DNA from: Thelonectria olida
Taxonomy: Eukaryota; Ascomycota; Sordariomycetes; Hypocreales; Nectriaceae
Assembly: GCA_020736575.1 (NCBI GenBank)
Contig: JAGPYM010000033.1
Location: forward strand, 310,001-374,000
Reading direction: 5' to 3'
Length of the DNA stretch: 64,000 nucleotides
Shown here piece by piece: positions 22,100 through 32,573 of the stretch (the stretch's first letter is position 1; the number at the start of each line of letters is the position of its first letter). The notes under the pieces are model-generated. The model was not told where the DNA came from. It searched no databases and saw only the letters and a list, made by a program, of their open reading frames with translations. The translations under genes and the position numbers were made by a program.

Positions 22100-23090
22100 C
22101 AGCCAAAGTGATATGCGATTGTAGAACGAAACGGGAAGAAACAGTCTGCAAAAGACCGCCCTCGCTCAGGGAGGCCCCCAATTCTTAATGACCGTCATCA
22201 AAGGCATATCTTCCGGGTCATTAAAGAAGACCGTTTTGTTCAAAACGGCGAATTGATCGAAAAAGCAGCCCTTCCTTGTTCAGTTCTAACTATAACAAGG
22301 TTCCCTCTAAAAGAAGGGATACAGCAATTTCAACCTCTTGAGAGACTCAAATTGACCACTCCTGTAGCAGCCCAAAGGCTCGCGTTTTCCCGCCCTACGT
22401 TGTAGAGCTTCTAGTACAATGGCGGCGTTGGATCTTCACAGATGAGTTCAGTGTTGTGAGAGGAAGTGGCAGCGTGGGAAGTGGGTTTTTTACCGGATTG
22501 TAGGTTAAAAAGAACGCCCTTTCAGCACCGCAGCTAATATCCCCATAGAGAGAAAGAGTTCCCCCTTACAATACTCAGCTAAATTATAAGCCGACAGGTC
22601 AATTCTAAATGTTCTGGAGTGGAATTGCTGGTCTTAGAAGGACATCTTTGGTGCCTCCGGCCGGGGACCCCGACAGCCCACATGGCGGCATTACGGGACG
22701 CCGAATTCAGGCCTGCCCTGAAGAAAACCTCTCTATGATAGCACAGCCTGGCCATACCTTCATCTGAGATAATTCCTCTGTGCACGCAGTTGATGTAGTG
22801 CAAAATCAGCTGCTTAAGTGGGCTCAAGAGAATGGGATCATCATCGAACCTTTCCTCCCTACAGCCCAGATCTCAATCCTGTAGAAATCGTGTGGCTGAT
22901 GATTAAGGAACTGGTTTGCAGGAGATATCCTGATCCCCCCCATCACAGCCGTGCTCTTGGCCGACTAATTAGGGCATGCGTTGAAGTGTGGGAGGGACTT
23001 GAAAACGAGATCCTAGATAACTTGTGTAAATCGATGAGAAGGCAGTTCGAAGCAGTTATCGCAGCCCGTGGCTGGTATACAAAATACTAA
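22100..23090 (+). pseudogene. decayed Tc1/mariner-type transposase
   Basis: Fragments of a Tc1-like transposase can be read across frames: the N-terminal DNA-binding part with RPRSGRPPILNDRHQRHIFR (about 22155-22215), and the C-terminal end of the DDE domain with PPYSPDLNPVEIVWLMIKEL followed by a helical tail ending RGWYTKY at 23090 (open from 22818). Between them are several stops and frame breaks. The element is inactive. The young Copia copy sits immediately to its left; whether it split the transposase cannot be decided because I do not recognise the extreme N-terminus on the left side. No terminal inverted repeats were identified. Confidence 0.8.
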
Positions 23091-23095
23091 AAACC

Positions 23096-23586
23096 CTAGC
23101 TAGGAAGAAGAAACTTTACGAAATTTCCATATTTTGTTCTCATCACATTTGCCTTGATTTGGCTGTTCAATTGGGCTATGAATTCGTGTTGTCGTTCCTC
23201 GCTTTGATCAAATTTCAAAAATCCTCAGAACCTTTGTTGACCCACCCGTATCCGCGTCGGTCCGTTTCCACCCGCCCCGGCCCGCGTAGCTACCTAGGTA
23301 CTATGGCGTGTCAATGATGCTGTACAATGCCTCACCCCAATTGTCTGGAAAGACCATGTCTCAATAGCCAAAGCATATTCATGGACTCTGCCTAGGTTGC
23401 CGATACGGCACCGATGATCGGGCTCGATATCGGAGAACATCTCAGCATTTGATGCGGACATGTTTGGTATAAAGCAGAGAGTGTTTAACGTCCGTATGCA
23501 CCGAAACACCAATTGAATACCATCTAAATCAGCACAGAATTCCACGAAGTCTACAGATTAAACGCGAAATCATCACACTAGCCACC
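23096..23586. other. intergenic, promoter region of the lyase gene
   Basis: About 490 bp between the transposase remnant and the lyase ATG. It includes a C/G-rich stretch with repeated CCCGC/CCCACC words near 23238-23290, possibly the end of an old element. No gene is seen. Confidence 0.5.
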
Positions 23587-24732
23587 ATGTCCAAGTCTAT
23601 CGTCAACACCAAGCCCTACCCCTTCTGCTTTGCGGCAAGCGAGTATCCCGCCGTGAGCCCCAAGGGAAAGGGTGTCAATGTCGACTTCACCAACTGCCGT
23701 GGAGCCACTCCATCAATCCAGGCCTCGAAGATTCGGGCTTTGATGCAGGAGGCGCACGAAGATCCTTCAAAGATCGTTGCCCACGTCTGCAGCTATGATG
23801 CCCTGAGCGCGCGTCTTTGCGAGGAAGCTGGATTCCCCATCAACTTCCTCGCTGGATACGCGATGGCATCTGCTTTCGGACTCCCCGATACGGGTTACAT
23901 CGCTTTCCAAGAGGTTGCCAGTAAGGTTCAAGAAGTCGTCAGAGCAACAAGCGTCCCCGTCCTCGTTGACGGTGACACTGGATATGGAAGTCCAATGAAC
24001 GTCCGGAGAACAACTCAAGGGTGTGTAGTTAATGAGACCCCGCGCAAAATATGAGCTGGTGCTAATGCCGGCTGACAGCTTTGCCTTGGCTGGGGCTGCA
24101 GGTATTATGATTGAAGACCAGACTTGGCCGAAGCGTGAGTCAGTCACCCAGTTTACCGAACCACACGCTAAGTTGGGCTAGGATGTGGCCACACCGCAGG
24201 CAAGAGTGTCGTGTCGCGGAGCGAAGCGTACGCACGGTGGCAAGCAGCCGTTGATGCCAGGAATGAGGGTCAAGATATCTGGATCCTTGCCCGGACAGAC
24301 AGTCTCATTCATGGTTATGAAGAGGCGCTGACCAGAGCGCGAAAGGCAATCGAGATTGGAGTTGACGCTATCTTTGTTGAAGCCCTCCCAGACCGAGAGA
24401 GCATGGCTCGATTGCGAAAGGACCTGAACTTTCCAGTCTTTGCCAACATCATTGAGGGCGGAAAGACTCAGAATTTGTCCGCCAAGGACCTCGGCGAGCT
24501 TGGTTACTGTGGAGTCGCGTATCCCTGGACTCTAGTAGCCGCAAAGCTGAAGAGTATCCGGGAGACCTTGGAGGGAATCAAGGGGTCCCTGCTTGTTGGC
24601 AAACCACCAGTTGTTCTCTCATACGCTGAGGTTTGCGAGGGTGTCGGGTTTAACAAATACTACGAGAAGGAGGAACAATATCAGTTCGAGGGGCGAACGA
24701 ATGGAGCTAATGGTCACCAATGGAAGGATTGA
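23587..24732 (+). CDS. isocitrate lyase / PEP mutase superfamily carbon-carbon lyase
   Basis: Exons 23587-24020, 24079-24134 and 24182-24732 give 346 residues; the ATG sits in an ideal GCCACCATG context. The (beta/alpha)8-barrel motifs are clear: an ASKIRALMQE-type start of the barrel, NFLAGYAMASA, VPVLVDGDTGYG with the metal-binding Asp (near 125-130), IMIEDQTWPKRCGH with the catalytic Cys of true lyases (split by intron 2), ILARTDS, and FVEALPD. The KRCGH motif argues for a C-C lyase (methylisocitrate, dimethylmalate or oxaloacetate type) rather than a phosphonate mutase. It lacks the long insertions of glyoxylate-cycle isocitrate lyase, and no PTS1 or mitochondrial signal is evident. The fusion enzyme downstream on the same strand acts on the same kind of malate/citrate substrates, which suggests a shared pathway (inference). 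The exact substrate is unknown. Confidence 0.9.
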
Positions 24733-25564
24733 GTGCCTTTATGGCGTTGGGAATATGCAATCATGCACTACTCATACATGTGTCAGAGGCATGCAGATCC
24801 TAGCGACTAGGGCAACAAGATGACCAAGGAGTTCTACTGCCTGGAGTGGAATGACCCTCCTAGCAGCAGGATACCGGTAGAATTCAACATCTGCCACAGC
24901 AACCATAAGCAGTTTTCGTGTATAAAAAACAACTCTATTCGCAACGGGTAGCTAGAAAATCAAGAGTTATTTTGCATCTAAGATCTAAGGCCGGTCCTCT
25001 GACAACATGTCTAGAGTAGTATTTGGCGCACGAATCTTATCATTAAGAACCTAGCGGTTGAGCATCCAGTTCATGTATCGTTACCAGAGCCAGAATTTCA
25101 TTGAAAAATTGGGCTGTGATCCCAACGATCCACTTCGCTGGGGATAAACCCGTCTGGTGCTTCAAGGGCGTCGAAATTAGTATAAAGATCCCCAGTCACG
25201 CTCGCTTTGGTGGTCGTTCATACTACGACTTCTGAGCAAGCCACAGAGTCGACAGAAGGAAAAACAAGTGTAGAATCGACCTGAGGTGCATAACTCCGCA
25301 GTCCCACTCCATAAACCCTTCCCCCTCTGTTGGAGTTTGTTGTAAGTCGCTACCGGCAAAGCCCGGATAAGGGCGGCCCGGCTCCAGTGACGACTCAAGT
25401 TGAAGCAAGTGGTCAGCAGCCAGGTATCATGGAATTGATCAAATCGTCAGATCTCGATTGCCGATGTCGGAAGCCCTCCTCAATCAGAGTTGAGATTGCT
25501 ATTTAAGTCCTCACTTTTAGGTGGTCGGCATAGAAAGCTTCAAATTCGTAGTACAGTCGCCAAA
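24733..25564. other. intergenic between lyase and fusion enzyme
   Basis: About 830 bp holding the lyase 3' UTR and the fusion-gene promoter. I see no open frame or repeat worth reporting. Confidence 0.5.
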
Positions 25565-28500
25565 ATGCCCTTGATCGACGATCACCAAGCCTTTCAAGTT
25601 GCTATACTGCCAGGCGATGGTCAAGGACCGCAGTTGGCCTCATTTGCGGAGCGTGCTCTAAGCTTGATCCAACATGTTCGCCGAGATATCTCATTCAAGA
25701 TCTCCAATCACGCCTTCGGAGGTGTAGCCCTTGCCGCAGGTAATGGAACAGCCCTGCCGCCATCGACATTGGACGCCTGTCGCGGGTCTGATGCTATCAT
25801 TGTCTGCGGATGCGGTGACCCACGGTACGGCATCGAACCAGAACAGGGGTTGCTGGCGCTTCGACGAGAACTTGGAGCGTGCACCAACATCAGGCCAGTC
25901 AAATTCCCATCGACACAGCTAGTACAGCAAAGCGCCTATAAGCCGGAGCTCGTTGAGCAACTTGATATCACCTTCTTCCGTGACCTTACGAGCGGGGTTT
26001 ACGATGGACCCAAACAAGAGGCTGGAGATGATGGCGAGGCATACGACACCACCAAGTATTCTCGTCAAACAATTGAACGATTGGCGAGGCTCGCTGGCAC
26101 ATACGCTACGCAATTTACACCGCCAAAGCCGGTTCATTCTATCGACAAAGCCAATGTCATGGCAACATCACGGCTGTGGCGGTCTGTAGTGACCGAAATC
26201 TTCAAACAGGAGTTTCCACAAGTCACACTTGAGCATGTTTTGGTGGACACAGCATCCATGCTACTCGCTTCCAATCCGCTCAGCTTGAATGGCATCATAT
26301 TGACCGAGAATATGTTTGGCGACATTCTCTCTGACCAAGCCGGTGGGATTCTGCGGGCACAAGATATCCTGGCGTCGGCCGCTGTATCAAACATTCGCCG
26401 GAACGGCTCCCCCAAAACGCCCGGAATCTTCGAGCCCCTGAATCTCAAGCCTAGGGGAAAATTGGTAAATCCTCTCGGTATCATACAAGCAGTAGGCTTG
26501 ATGCTCGAACTGTCGTTAGGGTTGACGGCCGAAAGCGATGCCTTGTCCAAGGCCATTTGTCGCACCTTGGATCCTGTTGAACGAGTCGGATCAGCTACTA
26601 GCACGATAGACCTGGGCGGCACAGCAACAGCGGAAACATTTATGGATGTTCTGTTACACAATCTGGATTACTATCTCGAAGCCCTCAATTCAGCCGAGGC
26701 GGCGGATTCACCAATGGTTCGGTCACCAGCCATTTCCGAGTCCGTCGATGCCACCGTGAAGCGACGACCGATGGGAATTATCGAGAAGATTTTGACTCAC
26801 GCTGGCGTCGGCCTCGCAAAACCACACGTTGAACCCGGAGACATGATTTGCGTCAAGGTTGACTGGACCCTTACATCGGAGCTCCTTTGGGCTGGAATGG
26901 AGAAAACTTACGACCAAATGGGAAGACCACGCCCCTATCGCAACGATCGGTTGTGGCTTGCTGTTGACCACACCGTCGATCCACGCACCAACCATCAACC
27001 CAGACAAAAGGGCCTCATAGCCAAGGCGGAACGGTTCCGCCGAGAGGCCAAAATCATCGATTTCCTTCCAGCCAACACCAGTATCATGCATACGGACTTT
27101 ACTCGCGAGCGAGCACAACCTGGCCGCATCGTTGTGGGTAGTGACTCACATACCTGCTCGTCGGGAAGCATGGGTTCATTTGCTATCGGCTTTGGTGCAG
27201 CTGATGTGGTCATGCCCATGGTTACTGGCGAAACATGGTTCCGAGTGCCCGAAGTCTGCAGGATCAACTTCGTAGGCAAGCTACCTTTTGGTGTTGGCGG
27301 CAAGGATGTCATTCTACACATTCTGGGTCTTTTCAAGCGAAACACAATTGCGTTCCAACGAGCCGTAGAATATGGTGGCCCTGCACTTAAAGACCTGTCT
27401 ATGGATGCGAGATTTGCCATTGCGAATATGACGACGGAGTTTGGCGGCATGGGAGCATGCTTCGAGGCCGATGAGGAGACGGCCGCGTGGATTGCGCAGC
27501 GGCACCACTCGCATCATCGAGAAGGAGGCCTCTATTTCCGAGCAGACCCTGACGCTCAGTACGTCGAAGAGAGGACAATCGACCTATCTACAGTAAGCCC
27601 GACAATGGCGCTGTATCCAAACCCAGATGACATTGTTTCCGTCTCTGAGAAAGCGGGGATGCAGCTCGATGGATGCTTCATTGGTGCTTGCACAACTACC
27701 GAGGAAGACTTGATAATAGGTGCTTTGGTTCTTGAGGCTGGCCTCCGAGCAGGCATGCGACCTAAGGCCCATGGCAAACGCCGAGTCACCCCCGGCAGCC
27801 TCATCATCATCAAGCGACTTGAGAGACATGGGCTTTTGGAAATCTATAAGCAAGCAGGTTTCAACGTTGGTGCACCTGGATGCTCCTACTGTGTGGGTAT
27901 CAACGATGTCGACGTGGCTGGCGAAGGTGAAGTCTGGCTCTCTTCTCAGAACCGCAATTTTCGAAACCGGATGGGCAAAGGCAGTTTTGGGAATATTACT
28001 TGCGCGGCTGCTGTTGCGGCGTCCAGCTTCGACATGGTGGTAACTGATCCCAAGGTCTTGCTGGGTCAGCTGGATAGGGAAATGCTTGAGAGGTTGGTCA
28101 AGAGCTGCAGGACAGGCGCAGAAACTGCACTGGAGATCAGCGAGCCCAAGCCGGAGCTTTCATCGAGTGCAAAGTCGAGTGACCTCAATGGTACTAAGCC
28201 AACTATTGCTCAGACTCCGGCAATCTCGAAAGTCATACGATCTAAGGTTCAAAGGTTTGGAGAAAACGTCGATACGTAAGTGAACTCAACGACAGCTACC
28301 TCATGAATCAGAATTGGCTGACATGTGACTCTTGCTAGCGATGCTGTCATTCCAGCAGAATTTATGCCTGGAGTCGACAACGCCGATCTGGGCAGCCATT
28401 GCTTCCAGTACTTCCGCCCTCGTTTCCGAGAGAAAGTTAAGTCCGGCTCCTGTGTCATGTAAGTATAAGTCTTTTACCTTTTTTACAAACGCGAATACTT

Positions 28501-29008
28501 ATTCTCGTCAGTGTGGCGGATCACGGCTTCGGCAGTGGGTCATCTCGAGAAGATGCCGTGAGAGCCTTACAGGGGGCTGGAGTAGAAGCAGTCATTGCAA
28601 AAGGCTTCGCCTTCATCTGTAAGTGGAAATACCTTGACGCTGCGTACAAATTACTAATATTGCGTAGATGAGCGGAATCAGTTAAACATGGGCCTCTTCA
28701 ACATCAAGCTTCAAGATCGGGAGTTTTACGAGATTGCACTCGAGGACTCAGTTATTAGCATCAGCAAAGAGAACAAGACTATTCAAATCGAAGGACATGA
28801 CAAGGTATTTCATTACCAGCAGTCGGATATTGAGGAAACTCTGCTAGAAGCAGGAGGCGTGTTGCCTCTGTATAGCCAGCTTGGAAGCAAAGTATTTCGG
28901 CATATCACAATGCCACGAGTGAAGGGAGGGAAAGGTAAGACAGATACTAGTAGTGCCCATACGATAGGTCTATTAGATAGTGACAAAAGCTCGAGTTTCG
29001 AGTGGTAA
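25565..29008 (+). CDS. fusion enzyme: isopropylmalate-dehydrogenase-like + aconitase/isopropylmalate-isomerase-like
   Basis: Exons 25565-28275, 28339-28458, 28512-28618 and 28668-29008 give 1092 residues. Residues 1-375 form a beta-decarboxylating dehydrogenase: ILPGDGQGPQ, LGACTNIRPVK, DLTSGVYDG, the lysine motif KANVMATSRLWR and the metal-binding TENMFGDILSDQAGG. Residues 400-880 form an aconitase-type large domain with GSDSHT (about 525) and all three 4Fe-4S cysteines, GACTTT (about 709) and PGCSYC (about 770). Residues 900-1040 are the swivel domain with NVDTDAVIP and GSGSSRE. In fungi these activities normally sit on two proteins, LEU2 (~365 aa) and LEU1 (~780 aa). Here one chain would isomerise a hydroxy-diacid and oxidatively decarboxylate it. 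GQGP and SGVYDG differ from the usual GIGP and GGIYFG, hinting at another substrate. The ATG (AAAATGCCC) is the first in frame. A mobile-element relic begins just after the stop, so the last ~30 residues may be altered. The role in a specialised pathway is inference. Confidence 0.92.
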
Positions 29009-29139
29009 CAAGGAACTTAGCTATTACTTTAAGTTATTAAAGCCTTATTATCTATTTAAAGATAGTATTCCCTTTTTAGAAAGTTTTATTTAATTATTTC
29101 TTTTTATATATTTCTTTATATTTATTAAAATATAAGTGT

Positions 29140-29365
29140 ATATTAGATTTTATCTTTACGATCGGTGATTTTTATTATTGTATTAACTCTTTCGTGTATT
29201 TTTCTGCTAATAAGGATTTTCACTTAAAGGCCAATTGTGGACCCTATAGAAAAGCTTATTGTGATAGATGCAAGGCCGGGTTTTGCCTGTATCGACCTTT
29301 ATTGTGTGCCAATACCAGGCTTATTTTAACGAATAATGATACATTCTTACTATTTTTAACTAATA
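29140..29365 (-). mobile_element. internally deleted relative of the ~900-bp repeat
   Basis: On the left the sequence TTTACGATCGGTGATTTTTA matches the right end of the repeat at 43297 (complement). On the right, AAAGCTTATTGTGATAGATG and the following GGGTTTTGCCTGTATCGACC match its left-end block (complement). The middle is missing. It resembles a MITE derived from that family and is less mutated than the other copies. The short open frame across it is not a gene. Confidence 0.65.
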
Positions 29366-29766
29366 CTAAGCTATATATTTATATAAGGTGCCATGGAATC
29401 CTAGGCTAGGCAAAGCCTATGTGACTACATTTAGAGAGTCGAGCTCAGCGCATGTTTGTGCCCCAATGGGGAGCCACAGCAGGTTGCTTGGTTGTCAATC
29501 AACGGAGAAGTGACTTCACCCGACGGTCCAATATCTGGCCGCTATTGGAAAACTAAAAAGGTAGCACGGCTTGCCCATCCCCCCGCCCCCCCGGGCATCC
29601 GCGTGCCGACGACCGAGGAGCCAGCTGAACTATGGAGTACAGCGAACAAGTATTAAAGCCTACTCCATGGCCAAGTACAGGTAATAACATTGTTTAACTC
29701 AATATTAAATTATCCCCCTCAAGACCCTTACTCCAATCACCTCCTCGAACAACAAATTTTGCAGCC
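29366..29766. other. intergenic, promoter region of the SDR gene
   Basis: About 400 bp of ordinary composition with no recognised gene; the stretch right before the ATG is rich in C and A, as is common in fungal 5' UTRs. Confidence 0.5.
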
Positions 29767-30828
29767 ATGACGGGCAAAACTGTTCTCGTTACGGGGGGAT
29801 CTGGCTTTATCGGCGCCCACGTCATCGTTCAGGCACTGAAGAAAGGCTATGGTGTCGGAACTACTGTCCGATCTTTGAGCCGCTCCAACCTTGTGCGGGA
29901 CAAGATTCGCAATGGCGGGATATCAGAGCAGCAGGCTAGCAGCGTTGAAGTCTTTGAAGTCGATCTCCTCGGCGACAAAGGCTGGGACGAGGCCTGTAGA
30001 GGTCGCGACTTTGTGATCCACGTTGCGTCCCCTTACCCGTCGACTATTCCTAAGAATGAAGACGATGTCATCAAACCAGCTCGGGAAGGGACTCTGAGGG
30101 CACTTAGAGCGGCAAAGAAATCTGGGACCGTCAAGCGTGTCGTCATTACATCCTCATTTGCTGCCATCGGCTACGGTCACGAAAAGAGAACAAACAACAA
30201 CCCGTTTACCGAGAAGGACTGGACGGTGCTAAAAGACCCCAAGAGTCCTGTTGGAGCATACGAAAAAAGCAAAACTCTAGCAGAGCAAGATGCGTGGCAG
30301 TGGCTACAGAATGAGGGGGAGGGTTTGGAACTAGCGACCGTCAATCCAGTGAGCGTCTGGGGGCCTTCACTTGGAAACGAAATCAACACCAGTTTAGAGC
30401 TTCCGACCCGAATGCTGAATGGAGGTCTTCCCGGATTGCCGAACCTCTTATTCGGCATTGTTGACGTCAGGGATGTCGCCGACCTGCACATCAAGGCCAT
30501 GGAGCGTCCAGAAGCCGCGGGTCAAAGGTACTTGGCCATATCTGATGAGCTCTCCGTCTCGACAAAAGACATATCGACATACTTGATAGAAGGGTTGCCT
30601 GCAAAGGAAACGAAGAAAGTTCCAACCCATGTGCTACCAGATTTTCTCTTACGCATTGCCGCCGCTTTTGACAAGTCCGTTGCACTCATCGTCCCAGAAT
30701 TGGGCATTGTCAGACCTACAAGCAATGGAAAAGCTAGGAGAGAGCTGAACTGGGCCCCACGCAGTGCTCAAGATGCCGTGGTGAGCAGTGCCGAGAGCTT
30801 GAAGAGGGCTGGTAAAGTCAGTTTCTAG
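29767..30828 (+). CDS. extended SDR: NAD(P)H-dependent ketoreductase (dihydroflavonol-reductase / GRE2-like)
   Basis: A single-exon frame of 353 residues starting at ATG in the context GCAGCCATG. The N-terminus has the Rossmann motif VTGGSGFIGAHV; TTVRS at the end of beta-2 suggests NADPH preference. HVASPYP and VVITSSFAA carry the family Ser region, and YEKSK is the catalytic YxxxK (near residue 164). NPVSVWGP and VDVRDVADLH follow. Length and motifs match methylglyoxal-reductase/cinnamoyl-CoA-reductase-like fungal enzymes that reduce aldehydes or ketones in the cytosol. It follows the fusion enzyme on the same strand after a mobile-element relic. Given its neighbours it might reduce a keto acid or aldehyde product, but no substrate can be read from the sequence. 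Confidence 0.9.
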   Translation: MTGKTVLVTGGSGFIGAHVIVQALKKGYGVGTTVRSLSRSNLVRDKIRNGGISEQQASSVEVFEVDLLGDKGWDEACRGRDFVIHVASPYPSTIPKNEDDVIKPAREGTLRALRAAKKSGTVKRVVITSSFAAIGYGHEKRTNNNPFTEKDWTVLKDPKSPVGAYEKSKTLAEQDAWQWLQNEGEGLELATVNPVSVWGPSLGNEINTSLELPTRMLNGGLPGLPNLLFGIVDVRDVADLHIKAMERPEAAGQRYLAISDELSVSTKDISTYLIEGLPAKETKKVPTHVLPDFLLRIAAAFDKSVALIVPELGIVRPTSNGKARRELNWAPRSAQDAVVSSAESLKRAGKVSF

Positions 30829-31472
30829 CAAAATATGTTTTTTAGATGCAGGGCTTCGTTTACAATGATATCAATTCTTTGTAAGCTACGACTTCTATTT
30901 GCTTGGCGCTTTCATTCTGCGTTTAGACCTCGTTGATTGGCGAAGGTTGCGTTGCGTGATCTGGTGTTAGACTCTCCCCGCTAGAGGACGCGCTCGTGAA
31001 GGGTCGTTGGGAGTGTAGTTTATTAGCAGAAGGTGTTTAAGGGCATGAGCGCACGTATCGGTTGGAATTTTTGAGTCTGAGGGCATGGCAAGATCAAGCC
31101 AAGGAACTAAGAACACACCCGAAAATGATGTGGCTGGCCCGACCGAAAGAATTTCAGGTCTGGAGGAGTAGCTAGAGAGACAACAACAAGAATAATAGCA
31201 AGTATGCTCATAGGAGGGAGGTCGGAAATAAAAGACATGATCTGTCGGGTTTTGACGATAAGTCAATGGTGCATGGGGCCAAATTAGGGCCCCAGGTATG
31301 GGTTGAGGTGACGAACTTGATCAAGCCGTCAGAAGTAGTTAATAAGTAGATGATAACATGGATTTTTAACTGAGCCTGGCTTATTCGGAACACAAATACT
31401 CAATTCTTTGCCAAGGCAATGGAGTGGCCTTACATGAATGCTCTGACGATCCCTGCTCTCATACAAACAACA
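30829..31472. other. intergenic between convergent genes
   Basis: About 640 bp between the 3' ends of the SDR (plus) and the alkenal reductase (minus). Several short frames exist, but none has codon or family support. Confidence 0.5.
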
Positions 31473-32573
31473 TTACTTGATCTTTAAGACAGCTTTGCCA
31501 AAGTTCTCGCCTTTAAGCATGCCAACAAACCCCTCAGCCGCGTTTTCAATGCCCTCTGTCACCGATAACTTTGCCTTCATGCTCCCGTCAGCAAGCCACT
31601 TCTGGATACTCTCTTGATGCTCCTTGAAGTAGGCAGCCCAATAGTCGGGGTTGCTGACGATGAAACCCTGCATGAGAATCTGCTTGCTAACGACGTACGC
31701 CAAATTCTTTATCCCTGGGCGCTCTGCTACAGGCGTATTGTAGCCGCTAATCTGGAAGTATTTATCAGCCTCAGGTTCCTTAGATTCTGTGTGCAGTTGT
31801 AATGAGCTTACCATTCCGCACATTGGTATTCTGCCGCCAATGTTCATGGCTTCTAGTGCAGCTTCAAGGTGTTCGCCACCGACGTTCTCGAAATAAATGT
31901 CAATGCCGTTAGGAGCAAGTCTCCGCAGCGCGGTTGATGGCGACTCCTTCTTGTAGTTAAACCCCGACTCGAACCCTAGCTCATTGATTATGAAGTCTAG
32001 CTTCTCATCTGAACCAACAGATCCAATCACGGTCAACCCCGCTCGCTTGGCTACCTGCCCAACAACTTGGCCAACAGCACCAGCGGCCGAGCTGATAAAG
32101 ATTGTCTCGCCTTCTTTAGGTTGTCCAATTTTATGTAGGCCAGACCAAGCTGTTAGACCCGGCATTCCTAGGGGCCCGAGAAACAAGCCAATATCGAGAT
32201 TAAACGGGTTCCTGATCTTGCGAACCATCTGCGCCTGGGGGTCCTCCACCCTCGCATATTCGGCGATGGGAGTGGCAGCAACTACCAAGTCACCCTCGTT
32301 ATATTCGGGGTTGTCGGTTTTGAGAACGTTAGACACAGTGGCGTTAACAATAGGCTGGTTGATTTCAAAGGCAGCGGAGTATGATTTGATCTCAGGGTCA
32401 CGCATTTTGCCCCGGAGATACGGATCGAAAGATGCTTGTAGGACCTCGAGAATAAGGCCTCCCTTTGGAGGCGATTCGAGATCGATGGCTCGTGTTTCGA
32501 CGGCAAGGTCTTCGCCGAGGACTGGAAGTCCATTTGGGACCTTCTTGTAGATAAGGGTCTTGTTGTGACTCAT
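31473..32573 (-). CDS. NADP-dependent alkenal/one reductase (leukotriene B4 12-hydroxydehydrogenase-like MDR)
   Basis: Exons 32573-31812 and 31751-31473 give 346 residues. The N-terminal catalytic domain contains ASFDPYLRGKM, typical of zinc-free double-bond reductases; LGMPGLTAWSGL and the coenzyme motif FISSAAGAVGQVVGQ (AxxGxxG) follow; then YFENVGG and GRIPMCGMIS; the end is FGKAVLKIK. The 60-nt intron (31752-31811) has GTAAGC and CAG ends and is a multiple of three without a stop, so an unspliced message would still encode a protein with 20 extra residues. Splicing restores the conserved GMISxYN...GIKNL run, so I take it as real. The start is the first ATG in frame. The family reduces C=C bonds of enones and enals. 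It is divergent from the quinone-oxidoreductase-like gene to the right, separated by 1.2 kb. Confidence 0.9.
   Translation of the reverse strand: MSHNKTLIYKKVPNGLPVLGEDLAVETRAIDLESPPKGGLILEVLQASFDPYLRGKMRDPEIKSYSAAFEINQPIVNATVSNVLKTDNPEYNEGDLVVAATPIAEYARVEDPQAQMVRKIRNPFNLDIGLFLGPLGMPGLTAWSGLHKIGQPKEGETIFISSAAGAVGQVVGQVAKRAGLTVIGSVGSDEKLDFIINELGFESGFNYKKESPSTALRRLAPNGIDIYFENVGGEHLEAALEAMNIGGRIPMCGMVSSLQLHTESKEPEADKYFQISGYNTPVAERPGIKNLAYVVSKQILMQGFIVSNPDYWAAYFKEHQESIQKWLADGSMKAKLSVTEGIENAAEGFVGMLKGENFGKAVLKIK

Noticed and set aside
25490..25564. N-terminal extension of the fusion enzyme resembling a basic mitochondrial leader
   Set aside because: The upstream frame begins with TTG, not ATG, so there is no eukaryotic start; the first ATG is at 25565.
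29194..29409. 71-codon open frame as a gene
   Set aside because: It lies across the repeat relic and matches the ends of the ~900-bp repeat, not a protein family.
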